A program made the translations under genes and the position numbers. This document shows positions 42,935-53,874 of a stretch of 64,000 bases of DNA, in pieces (position 1 is the stretch's first letter; every line of letters begins with the position of its first letter). The stretch is from Tenebrio molitor. Lineage: Eukaryota; Arthropoda; Insecta; Coleoptera; Tenebrionidae. The notes under the pieces are model-generated. The model searched no databases and was not told where the DNA came from. It saw only the letters and a program-made list of their open reading frames with translations. The stretch spans positions 16,802,001 through 16,866,000 of the forward strand of contig NC_091047.1 in assembly GCF_963966145.1 (NCBI RefSeq), written 5' to 3'.

Positions 42935-45900
42935 ATCCCACCTCCACCCGGCGGCACGGCAATTTTGCCGGAGTACATACACTATTACGGATAATACTAT
43001 CAAGTAATAGTGCAGTGCTTATCAACATAATTACCGGCGTCTCGCCTCCGCATTTTGACTTTTTTGTGTTTTATGTTCTGTGTCAATGTTAAGGAATTTC
43101 CTCACGATGTGACATGAGTATAATAATATACCTTTTTGAATTTCAACCACCAATGTGTTCTCTAAGTCCAAAATTTTTAAATTTTTAAGAAGAGATTGCG
43201 GTACTATTCCTGTTGCTGAAATTATAAATGGTAAAATCGAAATTTTTTCTAAACACCAAAGATTTCTCATAGCAACGGATAGTTCTAAATATTTATTAAT
43301 TTTTGTATTATATGTCTGTGTTATATTGTGTGAATTTGGAACAGCTATATCTAAAAGATATGCTTGCTTTTGTTGTTTATTTAAAATAATAATGTCTGGT
43401 CTGTTATGCTGAATGTGAATATCAGTTAAAACTGTGCGATCAAAATATAATTTGTAATTGTCATTTTCTAAACAACTTTCTGGTTTATAAATGTAATGTG
43501 GTTGTGTATCCTTTAATAAATTGAATTTAACTGCTAAATTCATGTGTATAATTTTTGCGAATATATCATGACGTTTTTTATATTCGCTTTGAGCCAAAAC
43601 GGTGCAAGAAGAAATGATGTGTTCAATGGTTTCCCCTTCAGTTCCGCAAATCCTACATTTATCGATGATCGATTGTAAACCGCATATGTGTTTTTTATAA
43701 TTTCTTGTATTTATAACACGATCTTGTATTGCAAATATAAAACCCTCAGTCTCAGGATGAATATTTGATTTTTTAAGCCATGCATGAGAAGCTTGAATAT
43801 TAATTTCTGGCTGTTCTAGCTCTTTAAAATATCTCCCATGTAAAGACTTTTGTTTTATATTTGCTATAGTGTCAGGTATATTTGGCTCAACAATATCTGA
43901 AATTACATTATCACTTAAATTTAAAGGTGTGTAACCTTTATCCGCTGAAACCAAAGCATTAAAAAAAGTGTTATCACGAGCTCTATTGAGAAAATAATTT
44001 TTTAGTGAAGCAATTGGATTGTGTTGTAGAATTTCTAGATTTGAAAAACCCCTACCACCATTTTCGCGTGGTAAATTAAATCTTTCAACAGCAGATTTGG
44101 GGTGATGTTTACAAAATTTTGTAAAGAGAACTCTAGTTTGAATATTTATATTCTGTAAATTAGTTTTGGACCATTTTATAACACCAAAAGAATAGGTCAA
44201 CAATGGAACAGCATATGTATTAACTGCTTTAATTAAATTATTACCGTTTAATTTTGATTTTAAAATAGATTTAATTCTTAAATAAAATTGTTTTTCTAAA
44301 TTTTCTTTTATAATTGAATGTTGAATATGATTTGATTGATTAATACCTAAATATTTATAAAATTCTCCTTTATTTAAATTTTTAATGATTTCTCCTTCTT
44401 TAGTTATATATTCTAAATTTTCGTAATGACCACGACATATTGATTGCGTTTTACACTTATCAATACCAAAACTCATGCCAATATCATTTGAGAAATTTTC
44501 AGTTATTGTTAGTAAAGATAAAATGTGATTCTTTTTAGATGCATAAAGTTTTATGTCATCCATATAAAGAAGGTGATTTAATTTGGATAGTGAGGTATTA
44601 TTAACTCTAATATTGAAACCATATCCAGTGCTATTTAATAGATTTGTCAAAGGATTGATGGCTAGACAAAACCATAAAGGACTTAAAGAATCTCCTTGAT
44701 AAATTCCCCGTTTAATTTGAATAGGCTCAGATTTTAATTTAGTATTGTTTATTGATAAATTTAAAGTAGTTTTCCAAAATGTCATAACATGTGATAAAAA
44801 GTTAATCAAATCCAAATTAATTTTATAAATTTTAAGAATTTTAATTAACCATGAATGTGGTACTGAATCATAGGCTTTTTTGTAGTCTATGAATGCGGTA
44901 CAAATATTTCTATTATTTTTTCTAGCTTGTTCCATTATTACCGTATCTATTATGAGTTGTTCTTTACAACCAAAACACTCCTTAACACAACCTTTTTGTT
45001 CTTCATTAAGTATATTTAATTTTTGACAATGGTCGTAAATTATTACTTTAATGCAAGATGTCATAATTTTATAAATTGTAGGCAGACATGTGATTGGCCT
45101 ATATTTTGATGGATTTTTAGTATCGGAATCTTTTGGTTTCAGATATGTTATACCATGGGCCAAAAACTCTGGAAATGTGTTAGGTTCTCTAATAAATCCG
45201 TTAAAGTGATCAAGTAAGCATTTATGAATACAAGTAAATTTTTTTAACCAAAAGTTATGAATTTGGTCACCTCCAGGGGATTTCCAATTATGTGAACTAT
45301 TAATATTTTTAACTAAAATTTCAAGGCTAATTTGAATATGATGTGGATTATTACTATCTGGTATCTCATTTTCTAAATTAGGAATCCATTCTGCCTGATT
45401 ATTAAATTGAACTTCATTTGACCATATGTTTGACCAGAATTCTTTAATTTCATTTATATTTGGTAGACCATTATTATTTTGAGTTTTATTATCTGCTAAA
45501 TTTTTGTAAAACAACTTCTCATTATTTCTAAATAGTTTATTTTCAAATTTCCGTTGTTTATTATTTTTATATCTTTTTAATCGTTTAGAATAAATATTCA
45601 ATTTTTGTAATAAAGTGTCTTTAATTTCTATTAATGTTTCATTATATTCGTTATATTTTAAACAATGTATTCTGTTTTTATTTAAAATCGATTTAATACA
45701 GTTATTTAGATGATTAGAATTTATACCCTTTAAATATTGAGTTATTCTACCTAAATCTCGTCTGATATTGTTAATGCGTTTATTTAGTCTTCGTTCCCAT
45801 TTTGGTAATTCTTTAGCTTTTATATTATTTGTCTGGTCAATTTCTTTTGAACCATTTAATCTGATAATTGTTAAAGCTCCACTATATATGATACTGTGTA

Positions 45901-46662
45901 ATTTTCTAAAACTTGTCGTGTTATTTACAAATTTAGGTAAAATGAATTGATTTAAAATTTCAATCATTGCAAAGAATTTTTTGGAGCTTTGTTGTTTAGG
46001 TAATAGTGGTCTATTAAATGGTTCTATATGTTCAAATTCGTTCAGAGTTCTATTAAATTCATCTTCAATTTGTTCTTTAAAATTTTGATGGTAGTAAAAA
46101 TTTTGATTAATAACATGTATATCATTATAACTCAAGTCTAAATTATTTATGTCGTTTTGTATCGTGTTGTTTGGTGTTGAATTACTTTGATAACAGAAAG
46201 AGTCATTATGATTTGGTAAACTTTGTAAACTTTGCGGTTCAACAGAATTTTCAACTAAATTATTAGAAACTTCATTATTGTCAGAATAATTAATTGACAA
46301 TTCTAACTTTACATCATTTTTGATCTTTTCTAAAATTACCGAAGGGATATAGTTTTTCTTCATAATGGCTCTCCTCTGGTCAGCTAAATTTTGAATAGTA
46401 ACAGGAAACTGGGGGTACTTACTTTGGAATGCTTTAAATAAATCAAGCCTGTAAGTACTCACAACATCCTGTAGTTTCGTGATCCGAAAATATTCCCGTA
46501 TAATGAAAATATTCATTTCCATAGTCCATTTTTTGCGTTTTCTAACTAGTGTAGCACCATTGGATTGCAGTGAAGCACTTGCAACAACATTTGGCGCGTT
46601 TTTATTAGAGAGCGAATTTATTGACATTTAGACAGTTGTCACGGCACTCTCACATTATTAAC
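42935..46662 (-). mobile_element. Full-length R4/Dong-like non-LTR retrotransposon
   Basis: A minus-strand element with a short 5' leader, one long ORF (43031-46627) and a ~100-nt 3' UTR ending in the conserved CCGTGCCGCCGGGTGGAGGT region shared by four other copies in the window (12 kb, 30 kb, 46.7 kb). Its 5' end lies a few bases from the 3' end of the truncated copy at 46668, separated by a TAATAA-containing spacer. Confidence 0.85.
43031..46627 (-). CDS. R4/Dong-like ORF: Myb-like, RT, CCHC and restriction-like endonuclease
   Basis: A single intact 1198-codon frame from ATG at 46625-46627. Residues about 30-90 (KKWTMEMNIFIIREYFRI, ADQRRAIMKKNYIP) look like a Myb/SANT-type DNA-binding segment. 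The RT spans about 430-760 with SPGGDQIHNFWLKK, SKYRPITCLPTIYK, AFIDYKKAYDSVPHSWL, GIYQGDSLSPLWFCLAINPL and the catalytic YMDD at 688-691. A zinc knuckle CRICGTEG...H....C lies at 991-1008. A restriction-like endonuclease motif follows, RPDIIIL with PD at 1077-1078 and the LLDIAVPNSHN block. RT plus C-terminal knuckle plus REL-endonuclease marks the R2/R4 group. HHPKSAVERFNLPRENGGRG and the YMDDIKLYA form favour R4/Dong. No lesions seen, so it is potentially active. Confidence 0.85.
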   Translation of the reverse strand: MSINSLSNKNAPNVVASASLQSNGATLVRKRKKWTMEMNIFIIREYFRITKLQDVVSTYRLDLFKAFQSKYPQFPVTIQNLADQRRAIMKKNYIPSVILEKIKNDVKLELSINYSDNNEVSNNLVENSVEPQSLQSLPNHNDSFCYQSNSTPNNTIQNDINNLDLSYNDIHVINQNFYYHQNFKEQIEDEFNRTLNEFEHIEPFNRPLLPKQQSSKKFFAMIEILNQFILPKFVNNTTSFRKLHSIIYSGALTIIRLNGSKEIDQTNNIKAKELPKWERRLNKRINNIRRDLGRITQYLKGINSNHLNNCIKSILNKNRIHCLKYNEYNETLIEIKDTLLQKLNIYSKRLKRYKNNKQRKFENKLFRNNEKLFYKNLADNKTQNNNGLPNINEIKEFWSNIWSNEVQFNNQAEWIPNLENEIPDSNNPHHIQISLEILVKNINSSHNWKSPGGDQIHNFWLKKFTCIHKCLLDHFNGFIREPNTFPEFLAHGITYLKPKDSDTKNPSKYRPITCLPTIYKIMTSCIKVIIYDHCQKLNILNEEQKGCVKECFGCKEQLIIDTVIMEQARKNNRNICTAFIDYKKAYDSVPHSWLIKILKIYKINLDLINFLSHVMTFWKTTLNLSINNTKLKSEPIQIKRGIYQGDSLSPLWFCLAINPLTNLLNSTGYGFNIRVNNTSLSKLNHLLYMDDIKLYASKKNHILSLLTITENFSNDIGMSFGIDKCKTQSICRGHYENLEYITKEGEIIKNLNKGEFYKYLGINQSNHIQHSIIKENLEKQFYLRIKSILKSKLNGNNLIKAVNTYAVPLLTYSFGVIKWSKTNLQNINIQTRVLFTKFCKHHPKSAVERFNLPRENGGRGFSNLEILQHNPIASLKNYFLNRARDNTFFNALVSADKGYTPLNLSDNVISDIVEPNIPDTIANIKQKSLHGRYFKELEQPEINIQASHAWLKKSNIHPETEGFIFAIQDRVINTRNYKKHICGLQSIIDKCRICGTEGETIEHIISSCTVLAQSEYKKRHDIFAKIIHMNLAVKFNLLKDTQPHYIYKPESCLENDNYKLYFDRTVLTDIHIQHNRPDIIILNKQQKQAYLLDIAVPNSHNITQTYNTKINKYLELSVAMRNLWCLEKISILPFIISATGIVPQSLLKNLKILDLENTLVVEIQKGILLYSCHIVRKFLNIDTEHKTQKSQNAEARRR

Positions 46663-46667
46663 TATCC

Positions 46668-47216
46668 CACCTCCACCCGGCGGCACGGCAATTTTGCCGG
46701 AGTACATACACTATTACGGATATTACTATCAAGTAATAGTGCAGTGCTTATCAACATAATTACCGGCGTCTTGCCTCCGCATTTTGACATTGTTGTGTAT
46801 TATGTTCTGTGTCAATGTTAAGGAACTTCCTCACGATGTGACATGAGTATAATAATATACCTTTTTGAATTTCAACTACCAATGTGTTATCTAAATCCAG
46901 AATTTTTAAATTTTTAAAAAGAGATTGCGGTACTATTCCCGTTGCTGAAATTACAAGTGGTAAAATCGAAATTTTTTCTAAACACCAAAGATTTCTCATA
47001 GCAACGGACAGCTCTAAATATTTATTAATTTTTGTGTTATATGTCTGTGTTATATTATGTGAATTTGGAACAGCTATATCTAAAAGATATGCCTGCTTTT
47101 GTTGTTTATTTAAAATAATAATGTCTGGTCTGTTATGCTTAATATGAATGTCAGTTAAAATTGTTCTATCAAAATATAACTTGTAACTGTCATTTTCCAA
47201 ACAACTTTCTGGTGTA
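46668..47216 (-). mobile_element. 5'-truncated R4/Dong-like copy, tandem with the full-length element
   Basis: Only the endonuclease end is present: an open frame 46760-47200 holding RPDIIILNKQQKQAYLLDIA and continuing to the stop, plus the same 3' UTR. It is upstream, in element sense, of the full-length copy in the same orientation. The truncated 5' end adjoins ATT-rich sequence. Confidence 0.85.
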
Positions 47217-47954
47217 TAAAATATTATAGTTATTTTATTATTATTTTAAAGCATATTAACAAATTCAGTGAGGCACTACCACTACCACCGATGAAAAAAA
47301 TAATTAATAAAATAGACAAAAAAAAAAAAACCTAACAACATTATGAACAGAAATTCCTCTAATTGCAATCCCAATTTTTTTAATAATACTTTATTAAACA
47401 AAACTCTTCGAAGAACCACCATAACATATTTTAACACAGACAATTGCAACAACAAATCTATTTCACTTTAAGAAAATAATGATTTTAAGTAATAAGTGAG
47501 TAATATTTGATTTCTCCGTGTAGCAATTAGAATTTATTTACCAGGAATTTTCAATGGTATCCAAATCTGGACCAACTGTGGTCAGGCAATTACGTAACTC
47601 TGCACGTTATAGTCACTACTAGTGATAGGAAAGCAACAAAGACGTTTTCTTTGTATCAGGTGAATATACGTCTCGTACCAAAAAGCTAGTAAAAAATTAT
47701 GATAACGAGGAGTATTGCACGCTGCAAAGGATGTTTACATTTTATTGGCTATTTGAAACGTGCATAATAATGTAAATATGTTTTTTTATAAAGCAGTAAG
47801 GCTAAATTAGCGCAATGATCTAATTTAGAGTGCAATAAAAGATAAAATTGTAAAGTACTGCAGCCAGAAAGTTGGGGTACTGACACAGTTCTACGGACAA
47901 ACATTTATCTTGCTTATTCTTACAATTTATTTGTCTTAACTCTTAATAAATAAG
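47217..47954. other. Intergenic upstream of gene F
   Basis: AT-rich. No coding or repeat structure recognised apart from an A-run near 47320. Confidence 0.4.
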
Positions 47955-47962
47955 TATAAATA
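47955..47962 (+). promoter_or_regulatory. TATA box of gene F
   Basis: TATAAATA, 56 bp before the ATG at 48011, matching the placement in genes D and G. Confidence 0.6.
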
Positions 47963-48010
47963 TTAACTTTATTAATTTTTGCTCATTTAATCGCAAGCGT
48001 ACCGACCACC

Positions 48011-51000
48011 ATGAAGTCAATTCTCCTGCTGACGGTAAATTTACACTAATCCCATTGCAGATCATAATTTTAATATTTTTTAGTTTGTGTTGTACAAAGT
48101 TTTGGCACGAGTTAATGTAACAACAATTACATTACCAAGTAAGGTTCAATAGTCATTTTTCGTAGATATACGTACATCTCAGAAGAAGAAAGAAATACAA
48201 TCTTTACATTTCTTTTTTAGATACTACTCTCGAACCACTATTTTCTTCTACACCAGCGGGTGTAAGAACTCTAAGCAATGAAACTTTTACAAATAGTTTG
48301 GACAGAGCATCAACGCCGATACACCTCTCAAACACAACAGTTACTCTTTCAAATCTTACTTCATCTGGAGCGAGTAAGTTTCTTCAGTACTTCTACTTTT
48401 CAATTTTTCAATTCGCGATAGATCAACTTCAAATGCTTCCAAATCTTCTGCAATAGAAGTATTCAGTTAAAACACTTCCCCAACATAAATCATAGGTTTT
48501 TCTGAAGCTTATCCGAGTTTCGACAGAAAAGCTGTCATCATCAGAGTGACGATAAAAAAACTGTTTTTGTCATCATCAACTATAGAAAAAAGTGTGTTTG
48601 GTGTAGTGGAAACAATTAAGTCTTATTGCAGTGAAGACTATTCGTTACGATTTCTCTAAAATGTAAATTTTTTATATCAGATGTTGGTAATATTACGACA
48701 CCTAGAAGCAGTTCAGAAACAACCACGTTACCATCTATAGTGCTTTCAAATATAACAAGAACACTTTCAGATCCTGCTCTAACAGAAACAAGTAAGCATT
48801 TTTTAATTAATGTCTAATTATCTCGTTTAAATGTTTTCTCAATTATTTACTATTACAGATAGTTTAGAGGCAAATACATTGCCATCTGTAGTAATTTCAA
48901 ATATAACAACAACATTTACGGATACTACTCCGACAGAAGCAAGTAAGTTTTTTTAATTGTCTTATTATCCCGTTAAAATGTTTTCTCGTTTATTTGATGC
49001 AGCCACTTTGAGTGATACTCGTATATTATCTACAGAATTTTCAAATACAACTTCTCTTCCTACTTCAGCTGAACCAAGTAATTTTGTAGTCTTATTTTTC
49101 TTACCATTTTGTATTAACCTATATTTTTAGCAATTCTCAATGGTACGTTGTTAACTCCAATAAATTCTTCTTCTAATGCATCCGAACCTGGTAAGCCTGT
49201 TCATTGTACAATTTGTTATTTCTTACGATTTTTCTTAAATGTTAGTTCTTTCTGTCAGATTTTGGTAATGTTACGACATCTACAGACAATTTAGAAACAA
49301 CCACATTGTCATCTGCAGCTCCAACAGAAGCAAGTAAGCGTTTTCTAATTTGTCTAATTATCTCCTTTAAAATGTTTTCTCATTTATTTGATTCAGCCAC
49401 TTTAAGTGATACTTCAACTTCAGAGGCAAATTCTTTTATTCAGACTTTACGAGATATTAACGGTACTACGAACAGTACCGAAATATCTATTCTGTCATCT
49501 AAAGAAATTTCAAATACAACAACAATATCTTCTGTTCCCACTTCAATTGAAACAAGTAAGTTTCTTATTTTATTTTTCGTACCATTAATTTACTTTCATT
49601 TTTAGCAACTTTCAATGGTACCTCAACTACAAAAATATCCTCCTCAATTCAGACTACATCCGAACCTGGTAAGTTTTTCTCTGCAATATTTGTCACCTCT
49701 TATGGATTCTCTAGAAAGTTAATTCTTTCTGTCAGTTGTTGGCAATGTTACGCCACCTTCAGACAGTTCAGAAACAACCACATTGTCATCTGCAGTGCTT
49801 TCAAAAATAACAACAACACTTTCGAATCCTACTCCAACAGAAGCAAGTAAGCGTTTTCTAATTTGTCTAATTATCTCCTTTAAAATGTTTTCTCACTTAT
49901 TTGATTCAGCCACTTTAAGTGATACTTCAACTTCAGAGGCAAATTCTTTTATTCAGACTTTACGAGATATTAACGGTACTACGAACAGTACAGAAATTTC
50001 TATTCTGTCATCTAAAGAAATTTCAAATACAACAACAATATCTTCTGTTCCCACTTCAATTGAAACAAGTAAGTTTCTTATTTTATTTTTCATACCATTA
50101 ATTTACTTTCATTTTTAGCAACTTTCAATGGTACCTCAACTACAAAAATATCCTCCTCAATTCAGACTACATCCGAATCTGGTAAGTTTTTCTCTGTAAT
50201 ATTTGTCACCTCTTATAGATTCTCTAGAAAGTTAATTCTTTCTGTCAGTTGTTGGCAATGTTACGACACCTTCAGACAGTTCAGAAACAACCACATTGTC
50301 ATCTGCAGTGCTTTCAAAAATAACAACAACACTTTCGAATCCTACTCCAACAGAAGCAAGTAAGCGTTTTCTAATTTGTCTAATTATCTCCTTTAAAATG
50401 TTTTCTCATTTATTTGATTCAGCCACTTTAAGTGATACTTCAACTTCAGAGGCAAATTCTTTTATTCAGACTTTACGAGATATTAACGGTACTACGAACA
50501 GTACCGAAATATCTATTCTGTCATCTAAAGAAATTTCAAATACAACAACAATATCTTCTGTTCCCACTTCAATTGAAACAAGTAAGTTTCTTATTTTATT
50601 TTTCGTACCATTAATTTACTTTCATTTTTAGCAACTTTCAATGGTACCTCAACTACAAAAATATCCTCCTCAATTCAGACTACATCCGAACCTGGTAAGT
50701 TTTTCTCTGCAATATTTGTCACCTCTTACGGATTCTCTAGAAAGTTAATTCTTTCTGTCAGTTGTTGGCAATGTTACGACACCTTCAGAAAGTTCAGAAA
50801 CAACCACATTGTCATCTGCAGTGCTTTCAAAAATAACAACAACACTTTCGAATCCTACTCCAACAGAAGCAAGTAAGCGTTTTCTAATTTGTCTAATTAT
50901 CTCCTTTAAAATGTTTTCTCATTTATTTGATTCAGCCACTTTAGGTGATACTTCAACTTCAGAGGCAAATTCTTTTATTCAGACTTTACGAGATATTAAC

Positions 51001-52394
51001 GGTACTACGAAGAGTACAGAAATTTCTATTCTGTCATCTAAAGAAATTTCAAATACAACAACAATATCTTTTGTTCCCACTTCAATTGAAACAAGTAAGT
51101 TTCTTATTTTATTTTTCATACCATTAATTTACTTTCATTTTTAGCAACTTTCAATGGTACCTCAACTACAAAAATATCCTCCTCAATTCAGACTACATCC
51201 GAACCTGGTAAGTTTTTTTCTGCAATATTTGTCACCTCTTATGGATTCTCTAGAAAGTTAATTCTTTCTGTCAGTTGTTGGCAATGTTACGACACCTTCA
51301 GACAGTTCAGAAACAACCACATTGTCATCTGCAGTGCTTTCAAAAATAACAACAACACTTTCGAATCCTACTCCAACAGAAGCAAGTAAGTCTTCTTTAA
51401 TTCGTCTTATTATCCCATTGAGACGTTTCCTCATTTATTCGATTTAGCCACTTTAGGTGATACGTCAACTTCAGAGGCAAATTCTTCTGTTCAGAATTCA
51501 CGAGATTTTAACAATACGAACAGTACAAAAACTTCTATTCTGTCATCTGGAGAATATTCAAGTACAACAACAATATCTTCTATTCCCACTTCAATCGAAA
51601 TAAGTACGTTTTTTATGTTATTTTTCCTACTATCGATTTACTTTCATTTTTAGCAACTTTCGATGATGATATGTTAAATACAAAAAATGTCTCTTCTGTT
51701 CAGACAACATCAGAACCTAGTAAGTCTCGGCATTATTTGTCACCTTTTACGAATTCTATTACAATGTTAATTCCTACTACCAAATATTGGCAATGTCACA
51801 ACACCTGTAAATAGTCAAAACACAACAGATTAATTCTCAGTTCTCAGATACCACAATAGCTACATACTTCAAACGAAATAACTGAGTTTCTTAATTAAGT
51901 ACGTAAAAATTTTTACAATTAGAGTGACACCTTGGAGATATCAGTACAAGGACTTAGTTGTTTCTGTTCTATTTTTCTATATTTTTTTTTTGTAATTTTT
52001 CCATTTATTTGCTCGTATATTTTGTTAATAGTTACTGTAAAGAATAAATCTCCTTCGAATAATTCAGAAACCACAATAGAGCTCTCAACAGAAAACGCAA
52101 ATACAAGTTTCTCCATTTCTTCAATAACTGCAATAACAACACTAAGTATGTTATTTCTTTTTGGATTATTTAATTTGCATAATTATAATTTTTTTTGTTT
52201 GGTAAATTTTATTTGCAGTATCTACGAACAATACACCATCTTCATCACCAACTCCAATTCTCTTTCCAACAACAGTTCAAACAAGTCCTTCAAGCTTAAC
52301 CCAATCGAGTGAGTATTTTAATCCATTGCGTTACTCACAGTTTCTTCTATTTTTGGTAGGTACACATTACATAAATAGTTATTTGTACAACTAG
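48011..52394 (+). CDS. Ser/Thr-rich cassette mucin, signal peptide, no CBM14 (gene F)
   Basis: Exon 1 48011-48034 and exon 2 48084-48138 form a signal peptide (MKSILLLTFVLYKVLA). Phase-1 exons follow: 48221-48373, 48681-48791, 48859-48942, 49003-49077, 49131-49190, 49259-49333, 49397-49555, 49606-49668; three cassettes of 111, 159 and 63 nt at 49736-49846, 49910-50068, 50119-50181 and again 513 and 1026 bp later; 51275-51385, 51448-51603, 51654-51719, 52032-52145, 52219-52308. Composition is Thr/Ser/Asn with many N-x-S/T sites (NGTTNST, SNTTTIS), so a heavily glycosylated extracellular mucin. The 3' end is uncertain: reading through the last donor gives a hydrophobic tail (RYSQFLLFLVG) and a stop at 52392-52394, 826 residues in total, possibly a GPI signal. 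Otherwise the last exon is lost, as a hairpin element starts there. Confidence 0.7.
49225..51720 (+). repeat. Tandem array of ~513-bp three-exon cassettes in gene F
   Basis: Five successive units of about 513 bp, each with three phase-1 exons and their introns. Units starting near 49736, 50249 and 50762 are almost identical including introns; the first is shortened and the last is more diverged. Because every exon has symmetric phase 1, unit gain or loss keeps the frame. Confidence 0.9.
51785..51870 (+). pseudogene. Dead cassette exon of gene F
   Basis: Matches the start of the 111-nt cassette exon (IGNVTTPVNSQNTT) but the acceptor ctgtcag has become ctaccaa and a stop TAA follows TTD. The exon is probably skipped. 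Confidence 0.6.
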
Positions 52395-52512
52395 TTATGA
52401 AAGTCATACTTTTTTTCACGAATTTGCAGATTGATTAATGAGAGGCGTAGCCCGAGTTAATCAAGCAAATAAGTGAAAAAAGGGACTTTCATAACGTGTT
52501 GTACACACTATT
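52385..52512. repeat. Long hairpin with GC-containing apex
   Basis: Arms TGTACAACTAGTTATGAAAG, CTTTTTTTCAC and TTGCAGATTGATTAA pair with the right side around GAGAGGCGTAGCCCGAG. Same design as the other apex hairpins. It touches the proposed 3' end of gene F. Confidence 0.7.
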
Positions 52513-52878
52513 TTTTTGCATATCGAAAAAGGCTTTATGAAAAATTACAAAAAAAAATAGGTATGCTTTGACAATCATCTCCAAGGAGATGAAATAAAAT
52601 GATGCAAAAAAGTACTACTTTCACTATGAGTTTTCGTGTAAAAAAGTGCTACTTTCACTACGATTTTGCGTGTAAAAAAGTGCCACTTTCATTACGATAT
52701 CTCAAAAAATACATATGTAATCGAATTCGGATACTTATTGGTTTTTGCAAATTATTTTGGCAGTGTTTAACATACCTATAAGGAAAACAAAACTAAAGAA
52801 AATGCAAAATACAACAATATAAATGTTGTAAAAATGTAAATCTTCAGAAGAAATTTTAGAATGTTTAGAACAGGAATA
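52513..52878. other. Non-coding with a short degenerate repeat
   Basis: 52600-52705 contains three approximate ~36-nt repeats of GTGTAAAAAAGTGCTACTTT / CACTACGATTTTGC. No coding recognised. Confidence 0.5.
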
Positions 52879-53116
52879 TACACTGCTGGACAAAAAAAAC
52901 CCGGACACTTAAAAAAAATTTGATTTTTTTAAATTTTCCTTAAAATACAAGGGAGATACACATTTCTTCCAATTCTCTAATCAGTTTTACACATGTCGAT
53001 TGTTATAAATAGAAGTTTTTGTTATCATTTATTATTATTGTTCACTTTCTTAAATCTTAAATTAATTATTAAATGAAAAAATTCTAGTGTCCGGGTTTTT
53101 CTGTCCAGGAGTGTAG
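52879..53116. mobile_element. Short Tc1-type MITE (TACACTGCTGGACAAAAAAA)
   Basis: The ends pair over about 37 bp (TACACTGCTGGACAAAAAAA, CCCGGACACT; right end AGTGTCCGGGTTTTTCTGTC). 238 bp. Confidence 0.8.
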
Positions 53117-53825
53117 TTTTATAAACTGATTTTTTTTTTATATTTCACTACAAATTCCGAAAGCATGAATCTTTTAGCTCTTCTCTGTCATAGTTATTTA
53201 TACATTTTAAAATTTACCTACTAATATAAGTGAACAACAAATGAAATTAAAAATGAAGTAAACAAGGATTCAACAATTACACGATAAGATAATTAGTTAT
53301 TTATTATACGAGTTTTATAAGACACCATTTTGTCGCACGCGTTTTTTAAAAATTGCAAAGATTGGCTGCTTTATATAACTTTACTTTCTGTAATACCTAG
53401 ATTAAAAATAATATGTAATATTGATATATAGAAAAGAGAAATCTTACTAATACTATTATTTTTGGTATTCACCGTAAATGATACAAATCCGAGTGCTCTA
53501 CTGGACGTTAACACAGAAAGAAAAATATTGTCACAAACAAATAATGCCATTCGTGCTAGATATTGCTGAACCAGAATATTCTGGTTTTACCAAATTCAGT
53601 AGAACAGCAAACACATCCTAAAATACAACACTTGTCTTAAATTAAAAGTCCTCCGTGCATCATTATACAAATACGATTATCTAAACAGATAAAGAACTTA
53701 AATTAGCACGTAAACAGTTGCGAACAATAAACGGTAAACATTCTCGAACTCTTGAGATGCAACAAGACATTTCGAACAGGGGTTTTTGTGCCGCCGTGTA
53801 TAATTAAATATTTATTTTTATTTCG
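53117..53825. other. Region between genes F and G
   Basis: Mostly AT-rich. 53430-53555 has a short hydrophobic frame (ILLILLFLVFT) ending in TGA that might be a decayed signal or anchor exon of a related mucin. 53690-53825 is the promoter-proximal block of gene G, duplicated at 62115-62235. Confidence 0.35.
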
Positions 53826-53833
53826 TATAAATA
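53826..53833 (+). promoter_or_regulatory. TATA box of gene G
   Basis: TATAAATA, 49 bp before the ATG at 53875. It is also conserved at 62754-62761 in the duplicate. Confidence 0.6.
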
Positions 53834-53874
53834 GACGCTTGAACAAATTTTCTATTACTTCTGTAAGAGGCAAC

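Noticed and set aside
43031..46627. Call as R2 element
   Set aside because: Lacks the R2 N-terminal zinc-finger arrangement and any rDNA flanks; TAA context and sequence style favour R4/Dong.
49406..51127. Repeated 60-codon Leu/Phe-rich ORFs
   Set aside because: Out-of-frame shadows of the gene F cassette exons.
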